Of a stretch of 64,000 nt of DNA, positions 19,407-27,691 are shown in pieces. The position numbers and the translations under genes were made by a program. Position 1 is the first letter of the stretch; every line of letters starts with the position of its first letter. The notes under the pieces were generated by a model that saw nothing but the letters and a program-made list of their open reading frames with translations, did no database searches and had not been told where the DNA came from. The stretch is from Aegicerativicinus sediminis (GTDB lineage: Bacteria > Bacteroidota > Bacteroidia > Flavobacteriales > Flavobacteriaceae), in NCBI RefSeq assembly GCF_015476115.1, contig NZ_CP064295.1:186001-250000 (forward strand). Direction: 5' to 3'.

Positions 19407-20174
19407 ATGGGTAAAATCATTGCGATTGCCAATCAAAAAGGTGGTGTAGGTAAGACGACGACTTCGGTTAATTTGGCAGCTTCCCTTGGAGTTTTAGAAA
19501 AGAAAGTGTTATTGATCGATGCCGATCCTCAGGCCAATGCAACATCTGGTTTAGGCCTAGATACGGAAAGTATTGAAATTGGCACGTACCAACTTTTGGA
19601 GCATACAGCTTCTGCAGCAGACTGTATTCTAAAAACAGATTCTCCTAATGTTGATATCATTCCCTCTCATATTGATTTAGTAGCAATAGAAATTGAATTA
19701 GTCGATAAGGACAATAGGGAATATATGATGCGGGATTCTGTTGCTTCAATTAAGGACGACTACGATTATATTATTATCGATTGTGCTCCTTCGCTAGGAT
19801 TACTTACACTGAATGCCTTAACGGCTTCAGATTCGGTGCTAATCCCAATTCAATGTGAATATTTTGCACTTGAAGGATTGGGTAAACTTTTGAATACCAT
19901 CAAAAGCGTACAGAAAATCCATAACAAGGCATTGGATATAGAAGGTATGCTACTAACCATGTACGACTCTAGGCTAAGGTTATCTAACCAAGTTGTAGAG
20001 GAGGTGCAAAAGCACTTTAGTGATATGGTATTTAAAACAATTATTCAGAGAAATGTTCGTTTAGGTGAAGCGCCAAGTTTTGGGGAAAGCATCATTAATT
20101 ATGACGTAAGTAGTAAAGGTGCCTCTAATTACTTAAGTTTGGCTAAGGAAATTATAGAATTAAACGAAAAATAA
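19407..20174 (+). CDS. parA: ParA/Soj-family chromosome partitioning ATPase
   Basis: This 255-residue protein opens with the deviant Walker A motif QKGGVGKTT, followed by LLIDADPQANAT and IIIDCAPSLGLLTLNAL. These are the ParA/Soj signatures. It binds DNA non-specifically in its ATP form and moves ParB-parS complexes. The parB start overlaps its stop codon by one base (TAATG). The 193 bp upstream are AT-rich with no obvious parS site or ORF. Confidence 0.95.
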   Translation: MGKIIAIANQKGGVGKTTTSVNLAASLGVLEKKVLLIDADPQANATSGLGLDTESIEIGTYQLLEHTASAADCILKTDSPNVDIIPSHIDLVAIEIELVDKDNREYMMRDSVASIKDDYDYIIIDCAPSLGLLTLNALTASDSVLIPIQCEYFALEGLGKLLNTIKSVQKIHNKALDIEGMLLTMYDSRLRLSNQVVEEVQKHFSDMVFKTIIQRNVRLGEAPSFGESIINYDVSSKGASNYLSLAKEIIELNEK

Positions 20175-21076
20175 TGGCAAAGGCAACAAAGAAACAAGCT
20201 TTGGGAAGAGGGTTATCGGCCTTGCTTAAAGATCCTAATACAGATATAAATTCTGTCAACGATACCAATGCGGACAAGGTTATTGGAAATATTGTTGAGT
20301 TGCCTATACAGAGTATTGAAATAAATCCTTTTCAACCAAGAACAAATTTTAATGAAGAAACCCTACGCGAATTGGCATCTTCTATTCGCGAATTAGGTGT
20401 AATTCAACCAATTACGGTTCGAAAGTTAGGCTTTAATAAATTTCAATTGGTTTCTGGTGAGCGAAGGTTTCGGGCTTCTAAGCTAATTGGACTCGACTCT
20501 ATTCCGGCTTATGTCCGTATAGCTAATGACCAAGAATCTTTGGAAATGGCATTGGTTGAAAATATACAACGCCAAGATCTTGATCCCATTGAAATTGCGC
20601 TATCCTACCAGCGATTAATTGAAGAGATAAATCTAACCCAAGAACAGATGAGTGAGCGGGTTGGCAAGAAACGATCTACCATAACCAATTATTTAAGGCT
20701 ATTAAAATTAGACCCTATCATTCAAACCGGAATGAGGGATGGATTTATTACCATGGGCCATGGTAGAGCATTAATATCTATTGAAGACACTGAAGACCAA
20801 CTTAATATTTACGAGCAGATCCTTACCAAAAAACTTTCTGTAAGAGATACAGAAGCAATTGTAAAGAAATACCAGAATTCAACTTCTGGCTCAACTGCTA
20901 AAAATGAACCGACACCAGATTTCATTGAGACTGGTTCTAAAGATTTTTCATACTTTTTTGGCCATAAAGTGAAAGTAAAGGTTTCTAAAAATGGTAAGGG
21001 CAGTATTACTATACCCTTCCATTCAGAAGAAGATTTCAAAAGGCTAAGAAAATTGGTTAAAGGTGCCAAAGACTAG
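20174..21076 (+). CDS. parB: ParB-family partition protein
   Basis: This 300-residue protein has the N-terminal ParB/Sulfiredoxin domain with NPFQPR and the CTP-binding GERRFRAS motif. A KorB-like helix-turn-helix follows (LTQEQMSERVGKKRSTITNYL), then a short C-terminal dimerisation region. It binds parS and spreads as a CTP-dependent clamp. It overlaps parA by one base and the following gene by 14 bases, so it is within one operon. Confidence 0.95.
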   Translation: MAKATKKQALGRGLSALLKDPNTDINSVNDTNADKVIGNIVELPIQSIEINPFQPRTNFNEETLRELASSIRELGVIQPITVRKLGFNKFQLVSGERRFRASKLIGLDSIPAYVRIANDQESLEMALVENIQRQDLDPIEIALSYQRLIEEINLTQEQMSERVGKKRSTITNYLRLLKLDPIIQTGMRDGFITMGHGRALISIEDTEDQLNIYEQILTKKLSVRDTEAIVKKYQNSTSGSTAKNEPTPDFIETGSKDFSYFFGHKVKVKVSKNGKGSITIPFHSEEDFKRLRKLVKGAKD

Positions 21077-21683
21077 GTTTTTAAATATAGCCTTTCTACT
21101 TCTTATTCAATTTTGTTCCTTTGCGCAAGAAGAAAACGATTCAATAACAGTTGCGATTGAAGAGATACCTGTTAGGGTTGAGGATTCCGTTAAAAGGAAA
21201 CCAATGGATCCATTATCACCGTCCAGGGCAGCTTTTTATTCCGCCGTTTTACCTGGACTAGGCCAAGCATACAACGGTCGATATTGGAAAATTCCAATTG
21301 TTTGGGGTGCAATAGGTACTGGTGTGGCCGTATTTAGTTACAACAATAAATTATTGAATAAATATAGGGATGCTTATAAAAGGCGATTGGCAGGATATAC
21401 TGATGATGAATATTGGGGTGTTGATGATGACGGAAATCCATTGGTGACACCGCGTATTTCCGAAGAAGCCCTTAGAAGAGCGCAGAAATCTGTTAGACGC
21501 AATAAGGATATATCCCTTATGGTAACACTAGGGCTATATGCGTTGAATATTATAGATGCAAATGTTGATGCGCACTTATTGCAATACAATGTGGATGAAA
21601 ATTTAGCTGTTCGACCACATATTAAATATAATGAGTTGGAAAAATCCTCTGACGTAGGGTTAAGTTTAAGTTTTAAATTTTAG
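21063..21683 (+). CDS. DUF5683-type membrane/secreted protein
   Basis: This 206-residue protein starts at a GTG that overlaps the parB stop by 14 nt. The GTG is favoured because it adds the signal peptide PKTRFLNIAFLLLIQFCSFA, and no ATG precedes the conserved region. PLSPSRAAFYSAVLPGLGQAY and GRYWKIPIVWG are the typical start of DUF5683 proteins, with a second hydrophobic stretch after it. Its place between parB and dapB is a common arrangement in Flavobacteriaceae. The function is unknown. Confidence 0.82.
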   Translation: MPKTRFLNIAFLLLIQFCSFAQEENDSITVAIEEIPVRVEDSVKRKPMDPLSPSRAAFYSAVLPGLGQAYNGRYWKIPIVWGAIGTGVAVFSYNNKLLNKYRDAYKRRLAGYTDDEYWGVDDDGNPLVTPRISEEALRRAQKSVRRNKDISLMVTLGLYALNIIDANVDAHLLQYNVDENLAVRPHIKYNELEKSSDVGLSLSFKF

Positions 21684-21684
21684 A

Positions 21685-22386
21685 ATGAAAATAGGTTTAT
21701 TAGGATATGGAAAAATGGGTAAAACCATTGAAGGCATTGCGGTTAAAAGAGGCCACGAAATTACCCTAAAAGTGGATAAGGATGATGATCTACTTGATTT
21801 ATCTAATGTAGATGTCGCAATCGATTTTAGTATGCCAACAACAGCTTTTAGCAACATTAAAACCTGTTTGGAAAATGGCACTCCGGTTATTTGCGGAACT
21901 ACAGGGTGGTTAGATGATTATCCTAAGGCAGTAGAACTATGCAATGAAAATGGAGGAGCTTTTTTATACGCTTCAAATTTTAGTTTGGGTGTAAATATCG
22001 TTTTTAAAATGAATGAACTCCTTGCAAAAATGATGTCCGATTTAGATGAGTATGCTGCAGATATTGAGGAAATCCATCATACTCAAAAATTGGATGCCCC
22101 TAGCGGTACCGCAATATCATTAGCCAATGGAATTATAGAAAACTCAAACTACGATTCTTGGACATTAGATCAACCAAAGGGTAATCAATTGGGAATTATA
22201 GCCAAGCGTCTGCCAGACGTTCCAGGTACACATATTGTAAGTTATAACTCTGAGGTTGATACCATTAAAATTGAACATATTGCTCATAGTCGTGCGGGTT
22301 TCGCTTTAGGCGCAGTAATTGCCGCGGAATGGATATTAGATAAAAAAGGAGTGTTTAACATGCGTGATGTGTTAAACCTTGGTTAA
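21685..22386 (+). CDS. dapB: 4-hydroxy-tetrahydrodipicolinate reductase
   Basis: This 233-residue protein has the nucleotide-binding GLLGYGKMGKTIE, a CGTTGW segment, and the family signature EEIHHTQKLDAPSGTA, which carries the catalytic His and Lys. It reduces hydroxy-tetrahydrodipicolinate in the lysine and diaminopimelate pathway. It begins one nt after the DUF5683 stop. Confidence 0.95.
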   Translation: MKIGLLGYGKMGKTIEGIAVKRGHEITLKVDKDDDLLDLSNVDVAIDFSMPTTAFSNIKTCLENGTPVICGTTGWLDDYPKAVELCNENGGAFLYASNFSLGVNIVFKMNELLAKMMSDLDEYAADIEEIHHTQKLDAPSGTAISLANGIIENSNYDSWTLDQPKGNQLGIIAKRLPDVPGTHIVSYNSEVDTIKIEHIAHSRAGFALGAVIAAEWILDKKGVFNMRDVLNLG

Positions 22387-22447
22387 TATGTTCTAATTAA
22401 GGAACACAATTAAATATTTTTCGAAATTAAAGATTTAAAATAGGGAC

Positions 22448-24022
22448 ATGACGTTAACTCAATGGTTTATTTTTTTCTTGATAATCCAAATTCTTCACGG
22501 ATTAGCTACTTGGAAATTATATGTTAAGGCAGGAAGAAAGGCTTGGGAAGCTTTTGTACCGGTTTATAATGCAATAATCCTAATGAAAATAATAAACCGA
22601 CCATGGTGGTGGGTTATTTTATTATTCGTTCCAATTGTAAACTTGATTATGTTCCCTGTAGTATGGGTGGAAATTGCGCGAAGTTTTGGCAAAAACTCCT
22701 ATAAAGATACCGTCCTAGCAGTGCTCACCTTAGGTTTCTATAGCTTTTACCTCAATTATGTAGCAGATATTTCTTATATAAAAGAAAGGGATATTAATCC
22801 TAAAAGTAGTTCTGGTGATTGGGTAAGTTCAATTCTATTCGCAATCGTTGCTGCAACTATCGTACATACCTATATCATACAACCGTTTACAATTCCTACT
22901 TCTTCCTTAGAAAAAACATTATTAGTAGGGGATTTTCTATTCGTCAGCAAAGTCAACTATGGTGCCCGAATACCAATGACAACCGTTGCGGCCCCTATGG
23001 TACATGATACCATTCCGGTTTTAAATACCAAGTCCTATCTATTTAGTGATGAAAAGAACAGTGATTCTTGGATGAATAAACTTCAGCTTCCTTACATACG
23101 AATCCCTGGATTTCAATCTATTAAAAGGAATGATATTGTAGTTTTCAATCAACCGGCTGATACATTATATAATATGTACAAGCCGGCCGATAGATATTAT
23201 GCTAAGCCAATAGATAAGAAGACCAATTTGGTAAAACGGGCCGTTGGTCTACCTGGAGATAGCTTAGAAGTTAGAAATGGTTATGTATTTATAAATGGGA
23301 AACAGAATGTGTTACCAGAAAGGGCAAAACTTCAGTTTTCATATTACGTACAACCTAAATCATTCCAGTTTAGCCCACAGCAAATGAAAGATCAGTATGA
23401 AATTACTGACCCTTTCTATATTATTAATAATAACAATACCTATGCTTTTGCTGCTATAACCGATGAGGCAGTTGCACGTTTGAAAAACAACCCTAATGTA
23501 CAAAGCATAACGCCTATTAAGGCTGTTGAAGGAGAACGGGATGGTGGTATTTTCCCAAAAAATGAAAATTATAATTGGAACAATGATTTCTTTGGACCTT
23601 TATATATTCCTAAAAAAGGAACTAGTATAAAATTAACTCCTGAAGTCTTGCCGCTTTACAAAAGGGTTATTACCGAATATGAAGGGCATACCGTTGAAAG
23701 CCGTGAGGGTGCTATTTATGTAGATGGTAAAGAAAGTAAGACCTATACCTTCGAAGACGACTACTATTGGATGATGGGAGACAATCGCCATAATTCCCTT
23801 GATTCTAGGGCTTGGGGATTTGTGCCTTTCGATCATGTAGTTGGTAAACCAGTCTTCATTTGGATGAGCTGGGATGGATTAAAAAATCCAAGATGGGATA
23901 GATTCTTTACCACTGTGGGTGGAAGTGGTCAACCTGTGAGTTATTTTACTCCATTTTTATTGTTGATAGCTATTTGGTTTGTCTATAGTAAAATTCGAAA
24001 AAGGAAGAAATCGGCCAAATAA
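22448..24022 (+). CDS. lepB: Signal peptidase I with N-terminal DUF5684-like membrane extension
   Basis: At 524 residues this is much longer than a typical LepB. The first 110 or so residues form three membrane helices plus loops resembling DUF5684 (KAGRKAWEAFVPVYNAI). A further helix (about 127-145) then precedes the catalytic domain. The nucleophile is Ser153 in IPTSSLEKTL and the general base is Lys263 in LVKRAVGLPGD. GDNRHNSLDSRAWG is box E. Leu replaces the usual Met after the Ser. A large insertion (about residues 300-430) lies between boxes D and E. It cleaves signal peptides of exported proteins. Confidence 0.93.
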   Translation: MTLTQWFIFFLIIQILHGLATWKLYVKAGRKAWEAFVPVYNAIILMKIINRPWWWVILLFVPIVNLIMFPVVWVEIARSFGKNSYKDTVLAVLTLGFYSFYLNYVADISYIKERDINPKSSSGDWVSSILFAIVAATIVHTYIIQPFTIPTSSLEKTLLVGDFLFVSKVNYGARIPMTTVAAPMVHDTIPVLNTKSYLFSDEKNSDSWMNKLQLPYIRIPGFQSIKRNDIVVFNQPADTLYNMYKPADRYYAKPIDKKTNLVKRAVGLPGDSLEVRNGYVFINGKQNVLPERAKLQFSYYVQPKSFQFSPQQMKDQYEITDPFYIINNNNTYAFAAITDEAVARLKNNPNVQSITPIKAVEGERDGGIFPKNENYNWNNDFFGPLYIPKKGTSIKLTPEVLPLYKRVITEYEGHTVESREGAIYVDGKESKTYTFEDDYYWMMGDNRHNSLDSRAWGFVPFDHVVGKPVFIWMSWDGLKNPRWDRFFTTVGGSGQPVSYFTPFLLLIAIWFVYSKIRKRKKSAK

Positions 24023-24036
24023 CTTCAAGTTATAAC

Positions 24037-24654
24037 ATGGCAGCTTCACTTATACATTTACCTTATTTTCCGAATATATCCCATTTAACAGCCGTACTGA
24101 GGGATGAGTATTTCCTGCTTGAACATTGGGATCATTATACAAAACAAACGTATAGAAATCGGACAAAAATTCTTGGGCCAAATGGCATATTAAATCTTAC
24201 AATACCTGTAATACACAGTCAAAAAAACAGATCCTATTACCGTGATGTGAAGATCAAAAATTCTGAAAATTGGCAAGTGAGCCATTGGAGATCGATTGAA
24301 ACCTCTTACAACGCTTCCCCATTTTTTGAATTTTATAAAGACGATTTAATTGAGCTTTATGAATTGAAATTTGATTTGTTATATGAATTCAATTTGAAAT
24401 GCCTGGAAAAGCTCAATACACTATTAAATTTGAATTTAATTTGGAAAGAAACTGTTGAATTTCTTGACCAATATACGGAAGCAAAAGATTTCAGGTATTT
24501 GATAAAAGCAAAGAAGGAACCCATTTTTAATTTTGATCCTTATACTCAAGTATTTTCGGAAAAACATGGTTTCGCAACTAACCTTTCTATTTTAGATTTA
24601 CTATTCAATGAAGGACCTAATACCCAAAATTATCTCAAACAACAAAACCTTTAA
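24037..24654 (+). CDS. WbqC-family protein
   Basis: This 205-residue protein matches the WbqC-like family: HLPYFPNISHLTAVL near the N-terminus, then FLLEHWDHYTKQTYRNRTKI and LTIPVI, and WRSIETSYNASPFFEFYKDDL. The family is found in surface-polysaccharide loci and as a housekeeping gene next to lepB in flavobacteria; its biochemical role is not established. It begins 14 nt after lepB and is probably in the same operon. Confidence 0.85.
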   Translation: MAASLIHLPYFPNISHLTAVLRDEYFLLEHWDHYTKQTYRNRTKILGPNGILNLTIPVIHSQKNRSYYRDVKIKNSENWQVSHWRSIETSYNASPFFEFYKDDLIELYELKFDLLYEFNLKCLEKLNTLLNLNLIWKETVEFLDQYTEAKDFRYLIKAKKEPIFNFDPYTQVFSEKHGFATNLSILDLLFNEGPNTQNYLKQQNL

Positions 24655-24659
24655 ATAGT

Positions 24660-24965
24660 TTGGTTGATCAACTGGTTCATTATGGTATTCACTTTTTGCT
24701 GCCTTTAATAATCTCTATAAAGTTTTTTAAGAGTATTTGGGTTAAAGCGTACTTAATAATGCTCTTGGCATTTTCAATAGATCTAGACCATTTTCTCGCC
24801 ACACCTTTTTTTGATCCTGAACGATGTAGTATAAATTTTCATCCATTACACACCTATTGGGCAATTGGCATATATATTTTTCTTGCACTTTTAAAACCGA
24901 CGAGAATATTAGGAATCGGACTTGTCATACATATTCTTGCAGATACTTTGGATTGCCTCCTCTAG
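24660..24965 (+). CDS. DUF6122-type small membrane protein
   Basis: This is a 101-residue protein with four predicted membrane segments. LSFDIDLDHF-like sequence is visible (SIDLDHFLATP), then FHPLHTY and HILADTLDCLL. His and Asp residues in DLDHF, FHPLH and HILAD resemble metal-binding patterns of the YdjM/PAP-like membrane hydrolases, but this is only suggestive. The start appears to be TTG at 24660, 5 nt after the wbqC stop; no ATG occurs before residue 34. It ends 10 nt before a convergent gene. Confidence 0.72.
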   Translation: MVDQLVHYGIHFLLPLIISIKFFKSIWVKAYLIMLLAFSIDLDHFLATPFFDPERCSINFHPLHTYWAIGIYIFLALLKPTRILGIGLVIHILADTLDCLL

Positions 24966-24975
24966 AAAATTAAAG

Positions 24976-25992
24976 TTATAACCTGATATTTGTTGAGATG
25001 GGATAGTGATCCGAGAATTCTTCTTGGTAAGATTTAAAGTTCTCTACTTCGAACTTCGGGTCGGTTAAAATGAAATCTATCCGCATTGGAAATAAATCAA
25101 ATTTAAAGGTGCGTCCAAACCCTATACCAGCTTCCACGAAAGCATCATTTAAGCCTTCCCTTATATTTCTGTATACATAAGAATAAGCAGTGTTATTGAA
25201 GTCTCCACAGATTATTAACTTATGCTTACTTGACGATTTATGTTTCAGGAACAATTCCATTTGGCTCTGTTGCTGCCTAAAAGCCACCGCAACACGACGT
25301 AATAAATTTTCAGAGGTTTCCTCAGTTATAGGCTGGTTGGCCGTATCTATACGCAAGGACTGTAAATGAATATTATAAACTCTTACCGTATCTTTTCCCT
25401 TAACAATATCAGCATATATGGCATTATTGGCAGTATTTGGAAATTCTATTGAACCAGAATTTACAATAGGAAAACGTGAATATATAGCTTGACCAGTTCT
25501 AATTTTCCCTCTAGATAACTCTTCGTATTTGGAATAGCCTTTTAGGCTTAATGATGAATTTGGACGATATTCCTGCATACATAGAATATCAGGATTTTCC
25601 TTACTGATAAAAGTAGATATGTGCTCCTTAATATTTGCATCGGGTAGCCAATTGAAAACATTAAACAGTCGCACATTATAGGTCATGATTTTCAAACCAT
25701 CCGTCGAATTAGTTTCATTATCACCTCCGAATTGGTATAGCGAAAGGGCATAATTATAACCTAATAACAACATCAATAGTGACAGCAAAAACTGCTTTTT
25801 CAGCCTAATAATCCAATATATAAGAAAAAAGAAGTTGAGGAGAATCAAAAAGGGTACGGTTAAACTAAGAATAGAAACAAACGAAAATTTAGCCGGAGGA
25901 ACATGAGGCAACAAATAAGAAACGGCCAGTAATACTGCCGCTATAGAATTCAAGATAAAAACAAACTTATCGAAAAAATTCAGGCCTCTCAT
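24976..25992 (-). CDS. Endonuclease/exonuclease/phosphatase family protein, membrane-anchored
   Basis: This is a 338-residue protein. Three hydrophobic segments occupy about residues 10-90, and a catalytic EEP domain follows with MTYNVRLFN, MQEYRPN, CGDFNNT, RIDFILTDP and SDHYPI, which carry the metal and catalytic residues of DNase I-like phosphoesterases. The substrate could be DNA, a lipid or a sugar phosphate. It is the last gene of a run with mutL and two rhomboids, 4 nt after the second rhomboid gene. Confidence 0.88.
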   Translation of the reverse strand: MRGLNFFDKFVFILNSIAAVLLAVSYLLPHVPPAKFSFVSILSLTVPFLILLNFFFLIYWIIRLKKQFLLSLLMLLLGYNYALSLYQFGGDNETNSTDGLKIMTYNVRLFNVFNWLPDANIKEHISTFISKENPDILCMQEYRPNSSLSLKGYSKYEELSRGKIRTGQAIYSRFPIVNSGSIEFPNTANNAIYADIVKGKDTVRVYNIHLQSLRIDTANQPITEETSENLLRRVAVAFRQQQSQMELFLKHKSSSKHKLIICGDFNNTAYSYVYRNIREGLNDAFVEAGIGFGRTFKFDLFPMRIDFILTDPKFEVENFKSYQEEFSDHYPISTNIRL

Positions 25993-25996
25993 ATGG

Positions 25997-26860
25997 TCAT
26001 TCCTTTCCCGCCTTAAATAAGAATTCCTTTTCTTCCTTGGTTAAACTTTCATAACCACTTTTACTAATTTTATCGAGTATCAAATCTATCCTTTTCTGTT
26101 TTGTAAACTGATTGAATTCTTGCTTATCCTTACCAGCATATTTCCTTTTACCGCTTTTATGAACAGTTTTTAAATGTGCTTTTCTTTTGAATAGAGTTGC
26201 TATTGAATCCATCAAACGTTCAAAACCTTTACCGATATCATTTCCTCTTTGCAATTGGACAGCATACATATATCCTAATAAACTACCTCCAAGGTGAGCA
26301 ATATATCCTCCTTGGTTAGCAGAAAATAAACCTAATAAGTCTATTAAAACAACCGCTATACCAATGTAATAAAGTTTTATGTTAAATGTAAAGAAACGCA
26401 TTTCTGTCTGCGGCATGTAGGCACAAATAAAAATAAGCAATGCCCTTACACCCGCAGAAGCACCAATTAGCGAATTTACAGCCCGTAAACTACCTTCAGG
26501 CAGCACATTATAAATAAATAAAAAGGACAGTCCACCAAAAATAATCCCCAAGAAATAAATATTTAGAGTCATTTTGGTTTTAAACAAATTCATGGTAATC
26601 CTAGATAAGTAATAAAGAACCAACATATTAAACAACAAATGGAAAAATCCATAATGGAGAAATCCGTAGGAAATAATGGACCAGGGTTGCTTAATGTAGG
26701 CAAAAAAATCCTTTGGCAATTCAAACCAACGTAACCAACTTAAACCAAATGCCCTAAGAAAAAAAGCTAAAACGAAGACAGCCAAATTAACTAAAATGAT
26801 TGTTTCTAACGGATTGAGATTGTTAAGTTTGGCCTTAAGGTCTTGTTGCAAAGAGGTCAT
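25997..26860 (-). CDS. Rhomboid-family intramembrane serine protease with DUF6576-like tail
   Basis: I take the ATG at 26860, which overlaps the preceding gene's TGA as ATGA, and not a TTG nine bases earlier. The 287-residue protein has six or so membrane helices, the nucleophile Ser in IGASAGVRAL and the partner His in YIAHLGG. The C-terminal 80 residues are soluble and basic and end in a helical segment (RIDLILDKISKSGYESLT) that resembles DUF6576. It is the second of two tandem rhomboid genes. The substrate is unknown. Confidence 0.88.
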   Translation of the reverse strand: MTSLQQDLKAKLNNLNPLETIILVNLAVFVLAFFLRAFGLSWLRWFELPKDFFAYIKQPWSIISYGFLHYGFFHLLFNMLVLYYLSRITMNLFKTKMTLNIYFLGIIFGGLSFLFIYNVLPEGSLRAVNSLIGASAGVRALLIFICAYMPQTEMRFFTFNIKLYYIGIAVVLIDLLGLFSANQGGYIAHLGGSLLGYMYAVQLQRGNDIGKGFERLMDSIATLFKRKAHLKTVHKSGKRKYAGKDKQEFNQFTKQKRIDLILDKISKSGYESLTKEEKEFLFKAGKE

Positions 26861-27681
26861 AAATCCCAACGATTTTTATTGAATTGTGTTTTCTTCCAAT
26901 ACCACATTATTAAAAAGCCTGTCAAGGCCCCGCCTACGTGTGCGGCATAGGCTGTATTACTAGGACTAAAGAATGATTGTCCTGTTACAGCAGAGATTAA
27001 ATCTAAAATTATAATTCCCGGAATAAAGTACTTAGCTTTTATAGGAATAGGCAAGAAAATCAACATCAATTGAGACTCGGGATACAACATACCAAAAGCA
27101 ACAAGTACACCCATAATTGCACCTGAAGCCCCTACCATGGTACTTACCGTATTATAATTTAATTCAAATAATGCTCTAAATAACGTATCTGTAATAACAC
27201 CAGGATTCACACTATATTTTTGCAATAATGGTTGAAGTTTTTGACCTAGTATCTCGCCCTTAAATGTAGTACCGTCCAATATATTTAAATTAACAGCTTC
27301 CTTAATAAATGCTTGTGGGAGGCCGGCATCATGAAGAGCCATTAAATTCGGATAAATCTTGAAATAATATACACCTATTGTTACAAGGGCCGCTCCTAAC
27401 CCACAAGAAATGTAGAAAAATATAAATTTTTTAGCCCCAAATCTTTGTTCTACGGCAGTACCGAACATCCAAAGGGCAAACATATTAAAGAAAATATGCA
27501 TGAAACCTCCATGCATAAACATATGGGTAAACAATTGCCAAGGTTGAAAATTATCGTTCATTGGCACATAAAGAGCGAACCATTTGTAGAACAAATCATT
27601 TCCAATGGCCAAGGTGCCAATAAACATTAGCACATTAATAATCAATAAGTGTTTAACGGTTTCTGTAATTCCTCTTATCAT
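26857..27681 (-). CDS. Rhomboid-family intramembrane serine protease
   Basis: The start is set at the ATG at 27681 (MIRGITETVKHLLIINVLM), 10 nt after the mutL stop; a longer TTG reading would overlap mutL. The 274-residue product has about six membrane helices, the nucleophile Ser in MVGASGAIMG and the catalytic His in AYAAHVGG. HMFMHGGFMHIFFNM in the first third is the conserved L1/TM2 region. It is probably translationally coupled to the second rhomboid gene. Confidence 0.92.
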   Translation of the reverse strand: MIRGITETVKHLLIINVLMFIGTLAIGNDLFYKWFALYVPMNDNFQPWQLFTHMFMHGGFMHIFFNMFALWMFGTAVEQRFGAKKFIFFYISCGLGAALVTIGVYYFKIYPNLMALHDAGLPQAFIKEAVNLNILDGTTFKGEILGQKLQPLLQKYSVNPGVITDTLFRALFELNYNTVSTMVGASGAIMGVLVAFGMLYPESQLMLIFLPIPIKAKYFIPGIIILDLISAVTGQSFFSPSNTAYAAHVGGALTGFLIMWYWKKTQFNKNRWDL

Positions 27682-27691
27682 ATTGCTAATT

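Noticed and set aside
22841-22852. GCAATCGTTGCT, resembling the LacI-type palindrome
   Set aside because: It lies inside the lepB coding region and the right half is shifted by one base, so the symmetry fails.
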